DNA of 38,392 bases from CAYREE01 sp964423225 (GTDB lineage: Archaea > Altiarchaeota > Altiarchaeia > IMC4 > SCGC-AAA252-I15): the NCBI GenBank assembly GCA_964423225.1, contig CAYREE010000004.1:1-38392 (forward strand). The letters are read 5' to 3'. The position numbers were made by a program, and so were the translations under genes. Numbering within the stretch: the stretch's first letter is position 1; each line of letters starts with the position of its first letter. A model generated the notes under the pieces. It had not been told where the DNA came from, ran no database searches, and saw only the letters and a list, made by a program, of their open reading frames with translations. This document shows positions 9,208-16,696 of this stretch, piece after piece.

Positions 9208-10074
9208 ATGACTTCTTTCTTAGAGTCGCGGATGTTGCAGAAGATGGCAGAGCCATTGCTTGACGTAGGTAGACGTCTTGAACCACTGTTCCCAAAAATG
9301 GAATGGGATCTTAGAAAAGCAGGTTATGGAATCGAGGCGAAACAATACATCTCAATCGTCATATATCTAACCATCACCACACTTGTCATCACATCTTGTA
9401 TCCTAATACTGCCATTCCTGATTAGACAGGGTTTAACATCCGCAGTCCCATCAATAGTCTTCACAGTCATAATCACGGCTTTAGCCTTCCTTTACTTGTT
9501 ATTCATCCCTAAAGCAAAGATCAGGCAAAGAGCCAGCCGTATAGACAAAGACCTAGAATATATGCTAAAAGACATCCAGATACAATTATCTGCAGGCGTG
9601 CCATTATTTGACACTCTAGTAAATATCGCTAGAGGAATGTATGGAGAATGTTCAGAGATCTCAAATGGAATAATAAAAGAAGTAGAACAGGGTAAGTCCA
9701 TTACAGACGTATTAGACAATGTCGGGATGTGGTCTCCATCTGAATATCTAAGGAAAACATTATGGCAGATAGTAAACGCGATCAAATCAGGATCGGATGT
9801 AGTAGACGCCTTGGACGCGATTGCAAACGATATCAGGATGGACAAAGAGAACAAGATAAAAGCCTATGGAAAAGAATTGAACCTATGGGGTCTGATATAC
9901 ATGATGGTCGGGATAATCATACCCTCGATGGGAGTGACACTACTTGTCATACTATCAAGTTTTCTGGGCGGAACAATAATAAACCAACAGTTATTCATCA
10001 TAATACTACTTGGCATAATCTTCTTCCATATATTATTTATCTCATTCGTAAAATCAAAGAGGCCGAACATATAA
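9208..10074 (+). CDS. Type II secretion F / TadC-like pilus platform protein (first copy)
   Basis: A 288-residue membrane protein with a T2SSF domain (PF00482). A cytoplasmic helical domain lies between two N-terminal helices (about residues 48-96) and two C-terminal helices (about 225-285). The typical central sequence is SRIDKDLEYMLKDIQIQLSAGVPLFDTL and later IVNAIKSGSDVVDALDAIANDI, corresponding to the GxPL...L and KSGxDxxxAL elements of the family. It would form part of the membrane platform that couples the ATPase to pilin extrusion. It starts 2 bases after the ATPase stop and ends 1 base before the second platform gene, so the three form one transcription unit. Confidence 0.9.
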   Translation: MTSFLESRMLQKMAEPLLDVGRRLEPLFPKMEWDLRKAGYGIEAKQYISIVIYLTITTLVITSCILILPFLIRQGLTSAVPSIVFTVIITALAFLYLLFIPKAKIRQRASRIDKDLEYMLKDIQIQLSAGVPLFDTLVNIARGMYGECSEISNGIIKEVEQGKSITDVLDNVGMWSPSEYLRKTLWQIVNAIKSGSDVVDALDAIANDIRMDKENKIKAYGKELNLWGLIYMMVGIIIPSMGVTLLVILSSFLGGTIINQQLFIIILLGIIFFHILFISFVKSKRPNI

Positions 10075-10075
10075 G

Positions 10076-11242
10076 ATGGCTTTAAAAGGCATAAAAGGTG
10101 AGAGGAGTCTTGAGGTCCTAGAGTTCCTTGTAACCCCGATTAAAACACTTGTAACCTCGATTATTGAACTTGTTTTATGGGCGGTTAGAATAGTCCTAAT
10201 AGCCTTCGTATTATTCCTAAAGATTCTTGGACGGACTGTCAGGATAATCATGCTGTATATACCGCATATTATCGGCAGGATGATGCCTAAAAAGACGGTT
10301 ACAACATTGAGCAATTATCTGACTTATGCAGGTGTTGAGATGACTCCTGAAGAAGTGATTAGTATAACACTAGTTTATAGCATAGTTGTCACAATTGTGT
10401 CATATCTAGTAGCCATCGTATTTAATGCTGAAGCATTCGTCATATGGGCCGTAGTTTTCATCACATTCATCAGCATCTGGTCATTACCTTATGTTGCATT
10501 AAGCCTTTTGATAAACCGTCGGGCAGAAAGTGTTGAAGAGGTCTTGCCAGACCTATTAAGCATAGTGGCTCAGAACATAATGGCTGGTATGACCTCATAT
10601 AATGCGTTATGGGATGCGGCAAGGCCTGAGTTTGGTCCGCTTGCAGATGAAATACAAGGTGTTGCCCGTTCTACACTTACAGGAGTTCCTCTTACAGATG
10701 CTCTTTTGAGTATGACAAACCATGTGAAATCAGATAAACTTTCAAGGGCTATTAGATTGGTTATTCAAGGAATGAAATCAGGAGGTGATCTGTCTGAAGT
10801 ACTGCAGGGCATCTCAAAAGACATGCGTCGAGAATATAATCTAAAAAAACAGATGGCAGCCGAAACAAGTGCCCACGCCATTTTCATCATATTTGCAATA
10901 TTTATGGGTGCTCCACTACTTTTTTCTGTCTCACACCAATTCATCACGATTTTCTCCACTTTATTGGATAGGTTAAATGTTGATGAGATGGCAGATGTCG
11001 CTCCCCAAACATTTATTTCAATAAGGAATCTTTCGGTTACGCCAGAATTCTTCCAACTATACTGTATAGCAATATTGTTTGTGTCTGGTTTTTTCGGAGC
11101 ATTCCTACTAGGCCTTCTTAGGACAGGAAAGCCAGTTTCAGGTCTTCCATCAATACCAATTATGACCTTGGGGCCCATTGGCGTGTATTTGCTGTTTAAA
11201 ATGATCTTGAACTCATTCTTCTCAAGCCTGTTTGTCATGTAG
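10076..11242 (+). CDS. Type II secretion F / TadC-like pilus platform protein (second copy)
   Basis: A 388-residue membrane protein with the same T2SSF fold as its neighbour. Extra hydrophobic segments at the N-terminus (about residues 18-70) precede VEEVLPDLLSIVAQNIMAGM, LTDALLSM and RLVIQGMKSGGDLSEVLQGI, which match the family core. About three helices follow at the C-terminus. Two different platform proteins beside one ATPase is the arrangement of Tad and several archaeal pilus systems, where they probably form a heteromeric platform. Its last bases overlap the end of the convergent NERD gene by 8 bp. Codon choice is richer in CTT/GTT than in the first copy, a mild difference of unknown cause. 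Confidence 0.9.
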   Translation: MALKGIKGERSLEVLEFLVTPIKTLVTSIIELVLWAVRIVLIAFVLFLKILGRTVRIIMLYIPHIIGRMMPKKTVTTLSNYLTYAGVEMTPEEVISITLVYSIVVTIVSYLVAIVFNAEAFVIWAVVFITFISIWSLPYVALSLLINRRAESVEEVLPDLLSIVAQNIMAGMTSYNALWDAARPEFGPLADEIQGVARSTLTGVPLTDALLSMTNHVKSDKLSRAIRLVIQGMKSGGDLSEVLQGISKDMRREYNLKKQMAAETSAHAIFIIFAIFMGAPLLFSVSHQFITIFSTLLDRLNVDEMADVAPQTFISIRNLSVTPEFFQLYCIAILFVSGFFGAFLLGLLRTGKPVSGLPSIPIMTLGPIGVYLLFKMILNSFFSSLFVM

Positions 11243-11972
11243 AATATTTTATTATCATATCGCTGATATCTTCAACGTTTTTATCCGTGAAAACTTTACC
11301 TGGTTTTTTAGAAGATATATAAGAGGCTAACTTATCTACCGATACTACTGGAACTGTATTTCTCACTAGTTTTAACGTCGCTTGTTCATTTGTGAATACA
11401 ATGATTGAATGAATCCAAATGTGTGGTGCACCCTCAGGGAAGATCTCGTATTGCTTGTCAAGTATCAGATCCTTTAATACTTTAGCATTCCTTTTCACTT
11501 GCCTGCTTGGACTACCTATCTCCAATGAATATTCTCCACCACGCCGGCCAATCTTCTTTCTCTTCCATGTGTCGCCGATACAGGATATTTCTCCACCATG
11601 ATTCTTTGTCTCGACCACGAAAATACCGTTTTTACCCATGATTATATGGTCTGTGTCTCCCCGGTTAGGCGGAACCACGATATCACTAATTATAGCATAG
11701 TCATCAGATAGTTTTTTTAAAGCTTCTAAAACCCGTTTTTCACCGATCGAGCCTCCTAGCCACAATAAATATTTTTTGTATGAATATATTCCAAGGATAT
11801 ATGACAAGGGTATCATTATCAAGCCAACTGAAGCATAGGGATATGAATTCATTATAAAGAGCATGAACGATAATAGTAGAAGACTAATGAATATGATCAC
11901 ACGGCTTCTTGTAAGCTGGATATTCCTCCATATATAGAGTGATTTAACCCTCCTTTTAATTATTTTGGCCAT
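11235..11972 (-). CDS. NERD-domain (nuclease-related) membrane protein
   Basis: A 245-residue protein with two N-terminal hydrophobic helices (about residues 20-60) and then a NERD domain: GEKRVLEALKKL, DIVVPPNRGDTDHIIMG and IFVVETKNHGGEI. The Asp and the ExK in these segments correspond to the restriction-nuclease-like catalytic residues of the family (PF08378). Function is usually unknown; a DNA-binding or nuclease role at the membrane is predicted. I chose the ATG at 11972 (MAKIIKRR) because the longer frame to 12095 runs into the coding region of the first pilin. The gene is inserted in reverse between the pilus platform genes and the pilins. Confidence 0.8.
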   Translation of the reverse strand: MAKIIKRRVKSLYIWRNIQLTRSRVIIFISLLLLSFMLFIMNSYPYASVGLIMIPLSYILGIYSYKKYLLWLGGSIGEKRVLEALKKLSDDYAIISDIVVPPNRGDTDHIIMGKNGIFVVETKNHGGEISCIGDTWKRKKIGRRGGEYSLEIGSPSRQVKRNAKVLKDLILDKQYEIFPEGAPHIWIHSIIVFTNEQATLKLVRNTVPVVSVDKLASYISSKKPGKVFTDKNVEDISDMIIKYST

Positions 11973-11984
11973 TTGTACAATTAT

Positions 11985-12040
11985 GATATTTATTAACCAT
12001 TGTGAACAATAATTTTTTAATCCGGTGGGCAGGCTGATTC
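11985..12040 (+). promoter_or_regulatory. Candidate promoter and conserved leader element of pilin 1
   Basis: An AT-rich box GATATTTATTAA at 11985-11996 could be the TATA box. A start about 27 bases from its centre would place the transcript end just before the element CCGGTGGGCAGGCTGATTCT (12022-12041), which recurs before pilin 3. The Shine-Dalgarno GAGGTG at 12063-12068 sits 6 bases before the ATG. The TATA assignment is inferred; the repeated element is seen directly. Confidence 0.45.
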
Positions 12041-12060
12041 TATAAAATAATATTGTGAAA

Positions 12061-12245
12061 TTGAGGTGAAAAACATGAATGGAAACAAAGGTCAAGGCGC
12101 TATGGAGTACCTTATGACCTACGGCTGGGCAATCCTTGTAGTAATGATAGTCGGAATAGTCATGTGGCAGCTTGGAATCTTCAACATGGGCTCCACAAGC
12201 ATAACAGCAACCGGCTTCAGCAAGATAAAACCCCAGCTAGCAGGA
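12061..12245 (+). repeat. Pilin 5' repeat, copy A
   Basis: This 185-base segment covers the ribosome-binding site and the first 57 codons of pilin 1. It matches 13311-13495 with two mismatches by eye; from 12084 to 12245 (162 bases) the match is exact. The part from 12099 also matches 12691-12837 with three mismatches. Confidence 0.95.
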
Positions 12246-12569
12246 TCTGGAATGAAGGCTGACGGAACATTTACCGGAGTCTTCACGAATGGAGTTGGAA
12301 CCGGCATTACAGTAATAACTGCTGGTGCCGAGGACACGATTGCAAACGAGTCTATGACTGGCCTACAATGCGAGCTTGCAGTAGATCCGGCAACAGCCAC
12401 ATCAATTGCAGCAGGAGACAACTTCGTATTGACAGGTAGCAGCTGTGCTTTAGGAAATGCTGGAGACGTTTATTCAGCAAGAATACAGATAAGCTACACA
12501 GTAAGGATTGGTACAGTTACATCCAGTCACAAGGATACTGGAACCATTAGGGGACCATACGAGAGTTAA
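12075..12569 (+). CDS. Class III signal-peptide pilin 1
   Basis: A 164-residue type IV pilin-like protein. The leader MNGNKG is followed by QGAMEYLMTYGWAILVVMIV. By analogy with class III signal peptides (PF04021), an EppA-type prepilin peptidase would cut between Gly and Gln, leaving Glu at position 5 and a hydrophobic assembly helix. The rest is a beta-rich head with a cysteine pair (LQCEL and SSCAL) flanking AAGDNFVL, and it ends in RGPYES. I chose the ATG at 12075 over the GTG at 12066 because GAGGTG forms the Shine-Dalgarno before it. It is the first of five related genes downstream of the pilus ATPase and platform genes. Its first 171 bases are nearly identical to those of pilin 3. Confidence 0.93.
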   Translation: MNGNKGQGAMEYLMTYGWAILVVMIVGIVMWQLGIFNMGSTSITATGFSKIKPQLAGSGMKADGTFTGVFTNGVGTGITVITAGAEDTIANESMTGLQCELAVDPATATSIAAGDNFVLTGSSCALGNAGDVYSARIQISYTVRIGTVTSSHKDTGTIRGPYES

Positions 12570-12580
12570 AACTGAATCAA

Positions 12581-12621
12581 TAAAGCCGTGAAATAATCGG
12601 CTTTATCTTTATCTTTTTTTT
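12581..12621 (+). terminator. Intrinsic-type terminator after pilin 1
   Basis: A perfect 8-bp stem (TAAAGCCG at 12581-12588 with CGGCTTTA at 12598-12605) encloses a 9-base loop and is followed by a T-rich run ending in eight or more Ts. It lies 12 bases after the pilin 1 stop. Archaeal termination depends chiefly on the T tract; the hairpin may also protect the 3' end. It would separate pilin 1 from pilin 2 transcription. Confidence 0.7.
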
Positions 12622-12625
12622 ATTG

Positions 12626-12635
12626 TTCTTATAAC
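12626..12635 (+). promoter_or_regulatory. Candidate TATA box of pilin 2 (leaderless)
   Basis: TTCTTATAAC is centred about 27 bases before the ATG of pilin 2, the spacing expected if transcription begins at the start codon. There is no Shine-Dalgarno before this gene and no copy of the GGTGGGC element, unlike pilins 1 and 3. Confidence 0.5.
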
Positions 12636-12657
12636 TGGTCAGTCAATATCATTTATC

Positions 12658-13161
12658 ATGAGATCATCAGTTAATGAGAAGGGTCAGGGGGCTATGGAGT
12701 ACCTTATGACCTACGGCTGGGCAATCCTTGTAGTAATGATAGTCGGAATAGTCATGTGGCAGCTCGGAATCTTCAACATGGGCTCCACAAGCATTACAGC
12801 AACCGGCTTCAGCAAGATAAAACCTCAGCTAGCAGGAACAGGTATGAGAGCCAATGGTGATTTCACAGGAGTCTTCATTAACGGTCTTGGAACCGGGATA
12901 AATATCATGTCTGGACTAAACAGTAACAGTATAAATGAGACGATGACTGGTGAATCTTGCCTTCTAGTAATATCTGGAGCAACAAGCGTCGCCGCAGGAG
13001 ACAACTTCGTTTTGGCAAATGCTGGCGGAGATGCATGCGGAACAGGCGAGCCTGGAGACATATACGACGCCATAGTACAGATAAGATATTCAGTAAGGGT
13101 TGGTAGCCTACCCTCAAACCATAAAGAGACAGGACGTTTGAGAGGGCCTTATGAGAGCTAA
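12658..13161 (+). CDS. Class III signal-peptide pilin 2
   Basis: A 167-residue pilin. The leader MRSSVNEKG is longer than and different from that of pilin 1, but from QGAMEYLMTYGW onward the first 60 or so residues are the same. The head has a cysteine pair (ESCLL and DACGT) around AAGDNFVL and ends RGPYES, like pilin 1. The ATG at 12658 is the only reasonable start and follows a TATA-like box at leaderless spacing. The 147 bases at 12691-12837 match pilin 1 with three silent or near-silent changes, while the remaining two thirds have clearly diverged in sequence and carry different insertions near the second Cys. Probably an alternative subunit of the same filament. Confidence 0.92.
   Translation: MRSSVNEKGQGAMEYLMTYGWAILVVMIVGIVMWQLGIFNMGSTSITATGFSKIKPQLAGTGMRANGDFTGVFINGLGTGINIMSGLNSNSINETMTGESCLLVISGATSVAAGDNFVLANAGGDACGTGEPGDIYDAIVQIRYSVRVGSLPSNHKETGRLRGPYES
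12691..12837 (+). repeat. Pilin 5' repeat, copy B
   Basis: 147 bases matching 12099-12245 with three single-base differences by eye (CTT/CTC, ATA/ATT, CCC/CCT), all at third positions. The leader codons and upstream DNA of this copy are not shared. Confidence 0.95.
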
Positions 13162-13226
13162 AACCCAGAGATATCACCAGTGTACAGTTGAATAGTATAA
13201 AAAGACATTAGAAGCCGATTTTCTCT

Positions 13227-13280
13227 ATTTTTATATCTTTGTAAGAAATAATGTATTAATCTGGTGGGCTGGCTGATTCT
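13227..13280 (+). promoter_or_regulatory. Candidate promoter and conserved leader element of pilin 3
   Basis: ATTTTTATATC at 13227-13237 could be a TATA box, giving a transcript start near 13260. There the element CTGGTGGGCTGGCTGATTCT (13261-13280) repeats, with two changes, the one before pilin 1. A tract of A residues follows, then TTGAGGTGAAAAACATG identical to pilin 1. The 155 or so bases between pilin 2 and pilin 3 hold nothing else recognisable. Confidence 0.5.
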
Positions 13281-13310
13281 TAAAATAAAAAAAAAAAAAA
13301 TATTTTGAAT

Positions 13311-13495
13311 TTGAGGTGAAAAACATGAATGACAACAAAGGTCAAGGCGCTATGGAGTACCTTATGACCTACGGCTGGGCAATCCTTGTAGTAATGATAG
13401 TCGGAATAGTCATGTGGCAGCTTGGAATCTTCAACATGGGCTCCACAAGCATAACAGCAACCGGCTTCAGCAAGATAAAACCCCAGCTAGCAGGA
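13311..13495 (+). repeat. Pilin 5' repeat, copy C
   Basis: 185 bases matching copy A (12061-12245) with two mismatches, both in the leader codons; 13334-13495 is identical to 12084-12245. The identity ends abruptly at CAGGA, after which the pilin heads differ. Confidence 0.95.
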
Positions 13496-13807
13496 ACAGG
13501 AATAGACGCAACAACAGGAATATTTACAGGAGCGTTTACAAACGGTGTCGGAACATCCATCACCATAACTGGTGCAACAGTGAACAATACTATGAATGCG
13601 CTAGTTGCTTGTGATCTTGGCGTACCGTCAGGCAGCGTTGCAGCTGGAGAGAACTTCCAACTTATCTCCGCAGCATTGTGTCCCGCACTTACTGGAACGA
13701 CCGGCGAAGTGTATAATGCAAGAGTAGTTATAACATACACTGTGAAGATTGGTACGGCAACGACCACACACACAGATACAGGAAGCATCAGAGGACCAAT
13801 GGAATAG
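13325..13807 (+). CDS. Class III signal-peptide pilin 3
   Basis: A 160-residue pilin with leader MNDNKG and the same QGAMEYLMTYGW assembly helix as pilins 1 and 2. The head is different: it starts GTGIDATTGIFTGAFT, has a cysteine pair (VACDL and ALCPAL) around AAGENFQL, and ends RGPME. The ATG at 13325 is chosen over the GTG at 13316 because GAGGTG is its ribosome-binding site. Pilin 4 begins 13 bases after its stop, so the two are probably co-transcribed. The contrast between an identical 5' third and a diverged 3' portion makes it the clearest evidence of recombination among these genes. Confidence 0.93.
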   Translation: MNDNKGQGAMEYLMTYGWAILVVMIVGIVMWQLGIFNMGSTSITATGFSKIKPQLAGTGIDATTGIFTGAFTNGVGTSITITGATVNNTMNALVACDLGVPSGSVAAGENFQLISAALCPALTGTTGEVYNARVVITYTVKIGTATTTHTDTGSIRGPME

Positions 13808-13820
13808 AGTGAAATTCCAG

Positions 13821-14288
13821 ATGAGATTCGGTAACAAGGGACAGGGTTCTTTCGAGTACCTTATGACCTATGGATGGGCGATACTTGTTGTGATGATTGC
13901 TGGAGTGGCATTATGGCAAATTGGAGTCTTTGGCTCTAATCCAGGAATGATGTCAGTCACAGGCTTTGCAAAGATCAAACCACAACTATCAGGTATCGGA
14001 TTAGACAACAGAGGATATTTCACTGGCGTCTTCACCAATACCGTAGGCACCCCAATAAGGTTGAATAACTTCATGGTCCATAACACTATGAAAGCCACCC
14101 AATGCGAAGACACTAATTCCCAATGGATTTCCGGAGGGGATAATTTCGTCGTCAGCATAACCGGATGTGGTGAAGGACGCGTGAATGACCTATACGAACT
14201 GAATATCATCCTTGACTACGATGTTACTGTCGGTGGAAAAACCACTTCCCATAAAGAAGTCGGTACAATAAGGGGGGCATACGAATAA
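13821..14288 (+). CDS. Class III signal-peptide pilin 4
   Basis: A 155-residue pilin with leader MRFGNKG followed by QGSFEYLMTYGWAILVVMIA. The assembly helix is similar but not identical to pilins 1-3 and the DNA is diverged, so this gene is outside the homogenised group. The head keeps a cysteine pair (TQCED and TGCGE) around SGGDNFVV and the end RGAYE. The ATG at 13821 is chosen because a longer frame from 13749 would lie inside pilin 3. GAGTGA about 9 bases upstream is a possible Shine-Dalgarno. It is preceded by pilin 3 with no room for a promoter. Confidence 0.92.
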   Translation: MRFGNKGQGSFEYLMTYGWAILVVMIAGVALWQIGVFGSNPGMMSVTGFAKIKPQLSGIGLDNRGYFTGVFTNTVGTPIRLNNFMVHNTMKATQCEDTNSQWISGGDNFVVSITGCGEGRVNDLYELNIILDYDVTVGGKTTSHKEVGTIRGAYE

Positions 14289-14305
14289 TATACCCTCCAA
14301 AACCC

Positions 14306-14315
14306 TTTATTTTTT
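14306..14315 (+). promoter_or_regulatory. Candidate TATA box of pilin 5 (leaderless)
   Basis: TTTATTTTTT is centred about 27 bases before the ATG at 14338. The same T-rich tract could end transcription of pilins 3-4. Confidence 0.4.
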
Positions 14316-14337
14316 CTCATAATACCTAATATTAACT

Positions 14338-14817
14338 ATGAACCAAGGATCCAACAAAGGTCAGGCTTCTGTCGAATACTTAATGACATATGGATGGGCG
14401 ATACTCGTCATCCTAATTGCTGGAGTAGTCATATGGCAGACAGGGATACTAGAGATTGGAAAACAATACACACCTGGAAAAAGAGGATTCTCACAGATCA
14501 AACCGCTTGACTGGAAACTTGAATCAGACGGTAAGATGACAGTAGTTTTAACAAACCAGGGAGGCACCATCCTAAACCTAACTTCAGTAGACGCAATACT
14601 AATCTCAGGAGGGGAAAACGAGTGTACAGTTGGCGTATCAATCGTTGATGGCGAACGTATGAGACCAGCTGCAACTTACCTAGCTGAAATAACAGGCTGC
14701 ACAGTAACAGACAAGTTAGGAGACTACTATAGAACCAATTTAACAATAAGGTTTACAAACCCGTCATCCGGGCTCAACCATGTTAGCAATGGAATACTAT
14801 GGGGACCCATCGAATAA
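14338..14817 (+). CDS. Class III signal-peptide pilin 5 (divergent)
   Basis: A 159-residue pilin with leader MNQGSNKG, then QASVEYLMTYGWAILVILIA, keeping Glu at position 5. The head is the most divergent of the five: it lacks the TGFSKIKPQL segment in its usual form (GFSQIKPLDW instead) and the AAGDNF motif, but it retains two cysteines (NECTV and TGCTV) and an end of WGPIE. It has its own candidate promoter. It might be a minor or tip pilin, or a subunit of a second filament. It ends 4 bases before the convergent glycosyltransferase. Confidence 0.9.
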   Translation: MNQGSNKGQASVEYLMTYGWAILVILIAGVVIWQTGILEIGKQYTPGKRGFSQIKPLDWKLESDGKMTVVLTNQGGTILNLTSVDAILISGGENECTVGVSIVDGERMRPAATYLAEITGCTVTDKLGDYYRTNLTIRFTNPSSGLNHVSNGILWGPIE

Positions 14818-14821
14818 TATC

Positions 14822-16696
14822 TCAAGTTTTTTTCTTGTATATACGAACCTGTTTAAAATTCTTTATAAGAGAATAATTAAATTTGTTTTTTCTCAAACCA
14901 TTATAACATTTCTGATATTCAGCATAGTTATAGGATAATTGTGGATTATAGTTTGTAAGATTAATGTCAGCATACCTGGTGAATCCGATTTTACTCATCA
15001 CAAGCAAATCACTATTTAGCGCTGTTAACATATCCGGTTCACACCACCAGGTCTGGTTAACATTAATAAATTTACTTGGAACATATGCTGCAGAATCATA
15101 GTATATACTAATATTTGCTGGATAATTCTCAGAAAGCCATCGACCAGCCTTCATCTTAGGTTGATTTTCTTCGAAATTAAGATATACTAGCAGGTATTTT
15201 TGCATATTATTGACAAATGGTAGAAGATAAAATGTTGAAACAATTAAGATGACGATTGAAAGAAGGATTATTCGAGGTACTATACTATATTTCTGAATAA
15301 TATATTTTGTCAGATTGCTTAGTATCGTTGATGCTATTATGATAAGAAAGGGCAATACTGGGTAAACATACCTAATATGCCTGACATTGAAAAATAAAAT
15401 CATAAAAGATAGGTAATACATTATCCAGAGATATACGACTATTTGAGGTGATATACCATAATCCCTTAACTTGAATTTATTACATATTTTTATTAGAATA
15501 CCAATGAATGCTAGTACAGCAATGAACCAACCAAGATAATCAATGATAAGATTAATCCAGGAAGATTTTATAAGTGAATCGTTGAATATAACTCCCTGAA
15601 AAATATTGAAGAAGAATTGATTATATAAACTTTTTATAAACAAGAATTTCAGGGACAAGAATGGTGAAGTGATAAAGAAGGAAAAAAGAAACAATATGAT
15701 AGAGATAAGTGAGATGATAACTGCAGTTAAAACTTTATTATGACTTGAAAGATAAGACCAAAAAGAACTAATGACCGAGAGTATTGTTAAAAACAAGCCG
15801 AAATAGACTAGGGAGATCTTTGCATGATAGTAGAGGATAAAATCATTTGAATTATCGATATTACCATCGTCTGCAAAAATAAGTTCAGCTTGACGTGGTG
15901 TTATAAAAAAAGCTATCAGGATAAGGATTATGCCAGCTACAGACATTAGATAACGTATACGAAAGAAAATGGGGACGATATACTTTGGCAGGATACTCTT
16001 TGAACTAGATTTAATTGAATTGTAAAAAATAATAAATATTATCAACGGTATTAATATCATCCCAACATATTTTGTGGATTGGGCAATACCTGCCATAATA
16101 GAGGCAATATATATCCATTTTAACCTTTTATCTTGAATATAGCGACAAACGAAGTATATTGTCGTTAAAACGAAAAAAAGCTGTATAATATCAGGTATAA
16201 GATAGGGGATAGTATACAAAGGAGATAGATTACTAACTGATATCATGATAACAGCCCACCAAGCTGTAAGACGATCAAAAAACCGCCTGGATAATATAAA
16301 AACCATTAACAAGGATACGATAGAAAAAAACAGCATCACAACCCTCATCGAAACGATTACATGATGTTCTGAAATTGGAGTAATTAGATTAGCTAAATGC
16401 AAGGGTAGTAATAATAGATTAAAATAAAAGTGCCCATGAATACTGTAGGGACGAATATCAAATGTTCCCTCCCTCAATGCATTGATTATGATCTTTGCCA
16501 TAGTACAACATTCTAAATGAATACTAGCAGCATCCCGGCAATTATCTGATAAAATCCAGATTAAATGCCATGACATACACGAGAAGACAATAACTAACGA
16601 AAAGAAAACAAAAAAAAGTTCAATATCTATTTTATTATATATAGTGTGTATCAATCTCAGAAACGGCTTTTCAGATCTTTTAGTTTCACTATACAT
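14822..16696 (-). CDS. GT-C family (PMT/ArnT-like) glycosyltransferase
   Basis: A 624-residue polytopic protein with roughly eleven hydrophobic helices and a C-terminal soluble domain of about 110 residues. After the first helix comes a loop with SDNCRDAA containing acidic residues where GT39/GT83 enzymes have the catalytic Asp; then SIHGHFYFNLLLLPLHL and, further on, YLIPDIIQLFFVL are typical of PMT_2-like enzymes. These transfer a sugar from a polyprenyl-phosphate donor on the outer face of the membrane. The ATG at 16696 lies within the end of hisS (40-base overlap) and follows AGGTGA, so it is translated as the second gene of a hisS operon. The base composition is more A+T-rich than the neighbours. 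Modification of the adjacent pilins is possible but unproven. Confidence 0.82.
   Translation of the reverse strand: MYSETKRSEKPFLRLIHTIYNKIDIELFFVFFSLVIVFSCMSWHLIWILSDNCRDAASIHLECCTMAKIIINALREGTFDIRPYSIHGHFYFNLLLLPLHLANLITPISEHHVIVSMRVVMLFFSIVSLLMVFILSRRFFDRLTAWWAVIMISVSNLSPLYTIPYLIPDIIQLFFVLTTIYFVCRYIQDKRLKWIYIASIMAGIAQSTKYVGMILIPLIIFIIFYNSIKSSSKSILPKYIVPIFFRIRYLMSVAGIILILIAFFITPRQAELIFADDGNIDNSNDFILYYHAKISLVYFGLFLTILSVISSFWSYLSSHNKVLTAVIISLISIILFLFSFFITSPFLSLKFLFIKSLYNQFFFNIFQGVIFNDSLIKSSWINLIIDYLGWFIAVLAFIGILIKICNKFKLRDYGISPQIVVYLWIMYYLSFMILFFNVRHIRYVYPVLPFLIIIASTILSNLTKYIIQKYSIVPRIILLSIVILIVSTFYLLPFVNNMQKYLLVYLNFEENQPKMKAGRWLSENYPANISIYYDSAAYVPSKFINVNQTWWCEPDMLTALNSDLLVMSKIGFTRYADINLTNYNPQLSYNYAEYQKCYNGLRKNKFNYSLIKNFKQVRIYKKKT

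Noticed and set aside
9762..10085. A 107-residue ORF on the plus strand inside the first TadC-like gene
   Set aside because: It is a frame shadow of a well-supported gene, rich in Arg/His/Gly/Asp, and has no start signal.
13281..13306. TTAAAATAAA and the following A tract as TATA box of pilin 3
   Set aside because: It lies within the predicted leader; a TATA box there would place the start downstream of the Shine-Dalgarno GAGGTG. The T-rich box at 13227 fits better.
12075..14817. Archaellins (flagellins) rather than pilins
   Set aside because: The leaders fit class III signals cut before Gln, and no archaellum genes (arlCDE, arlF, arlG, arlH) are present nearby.
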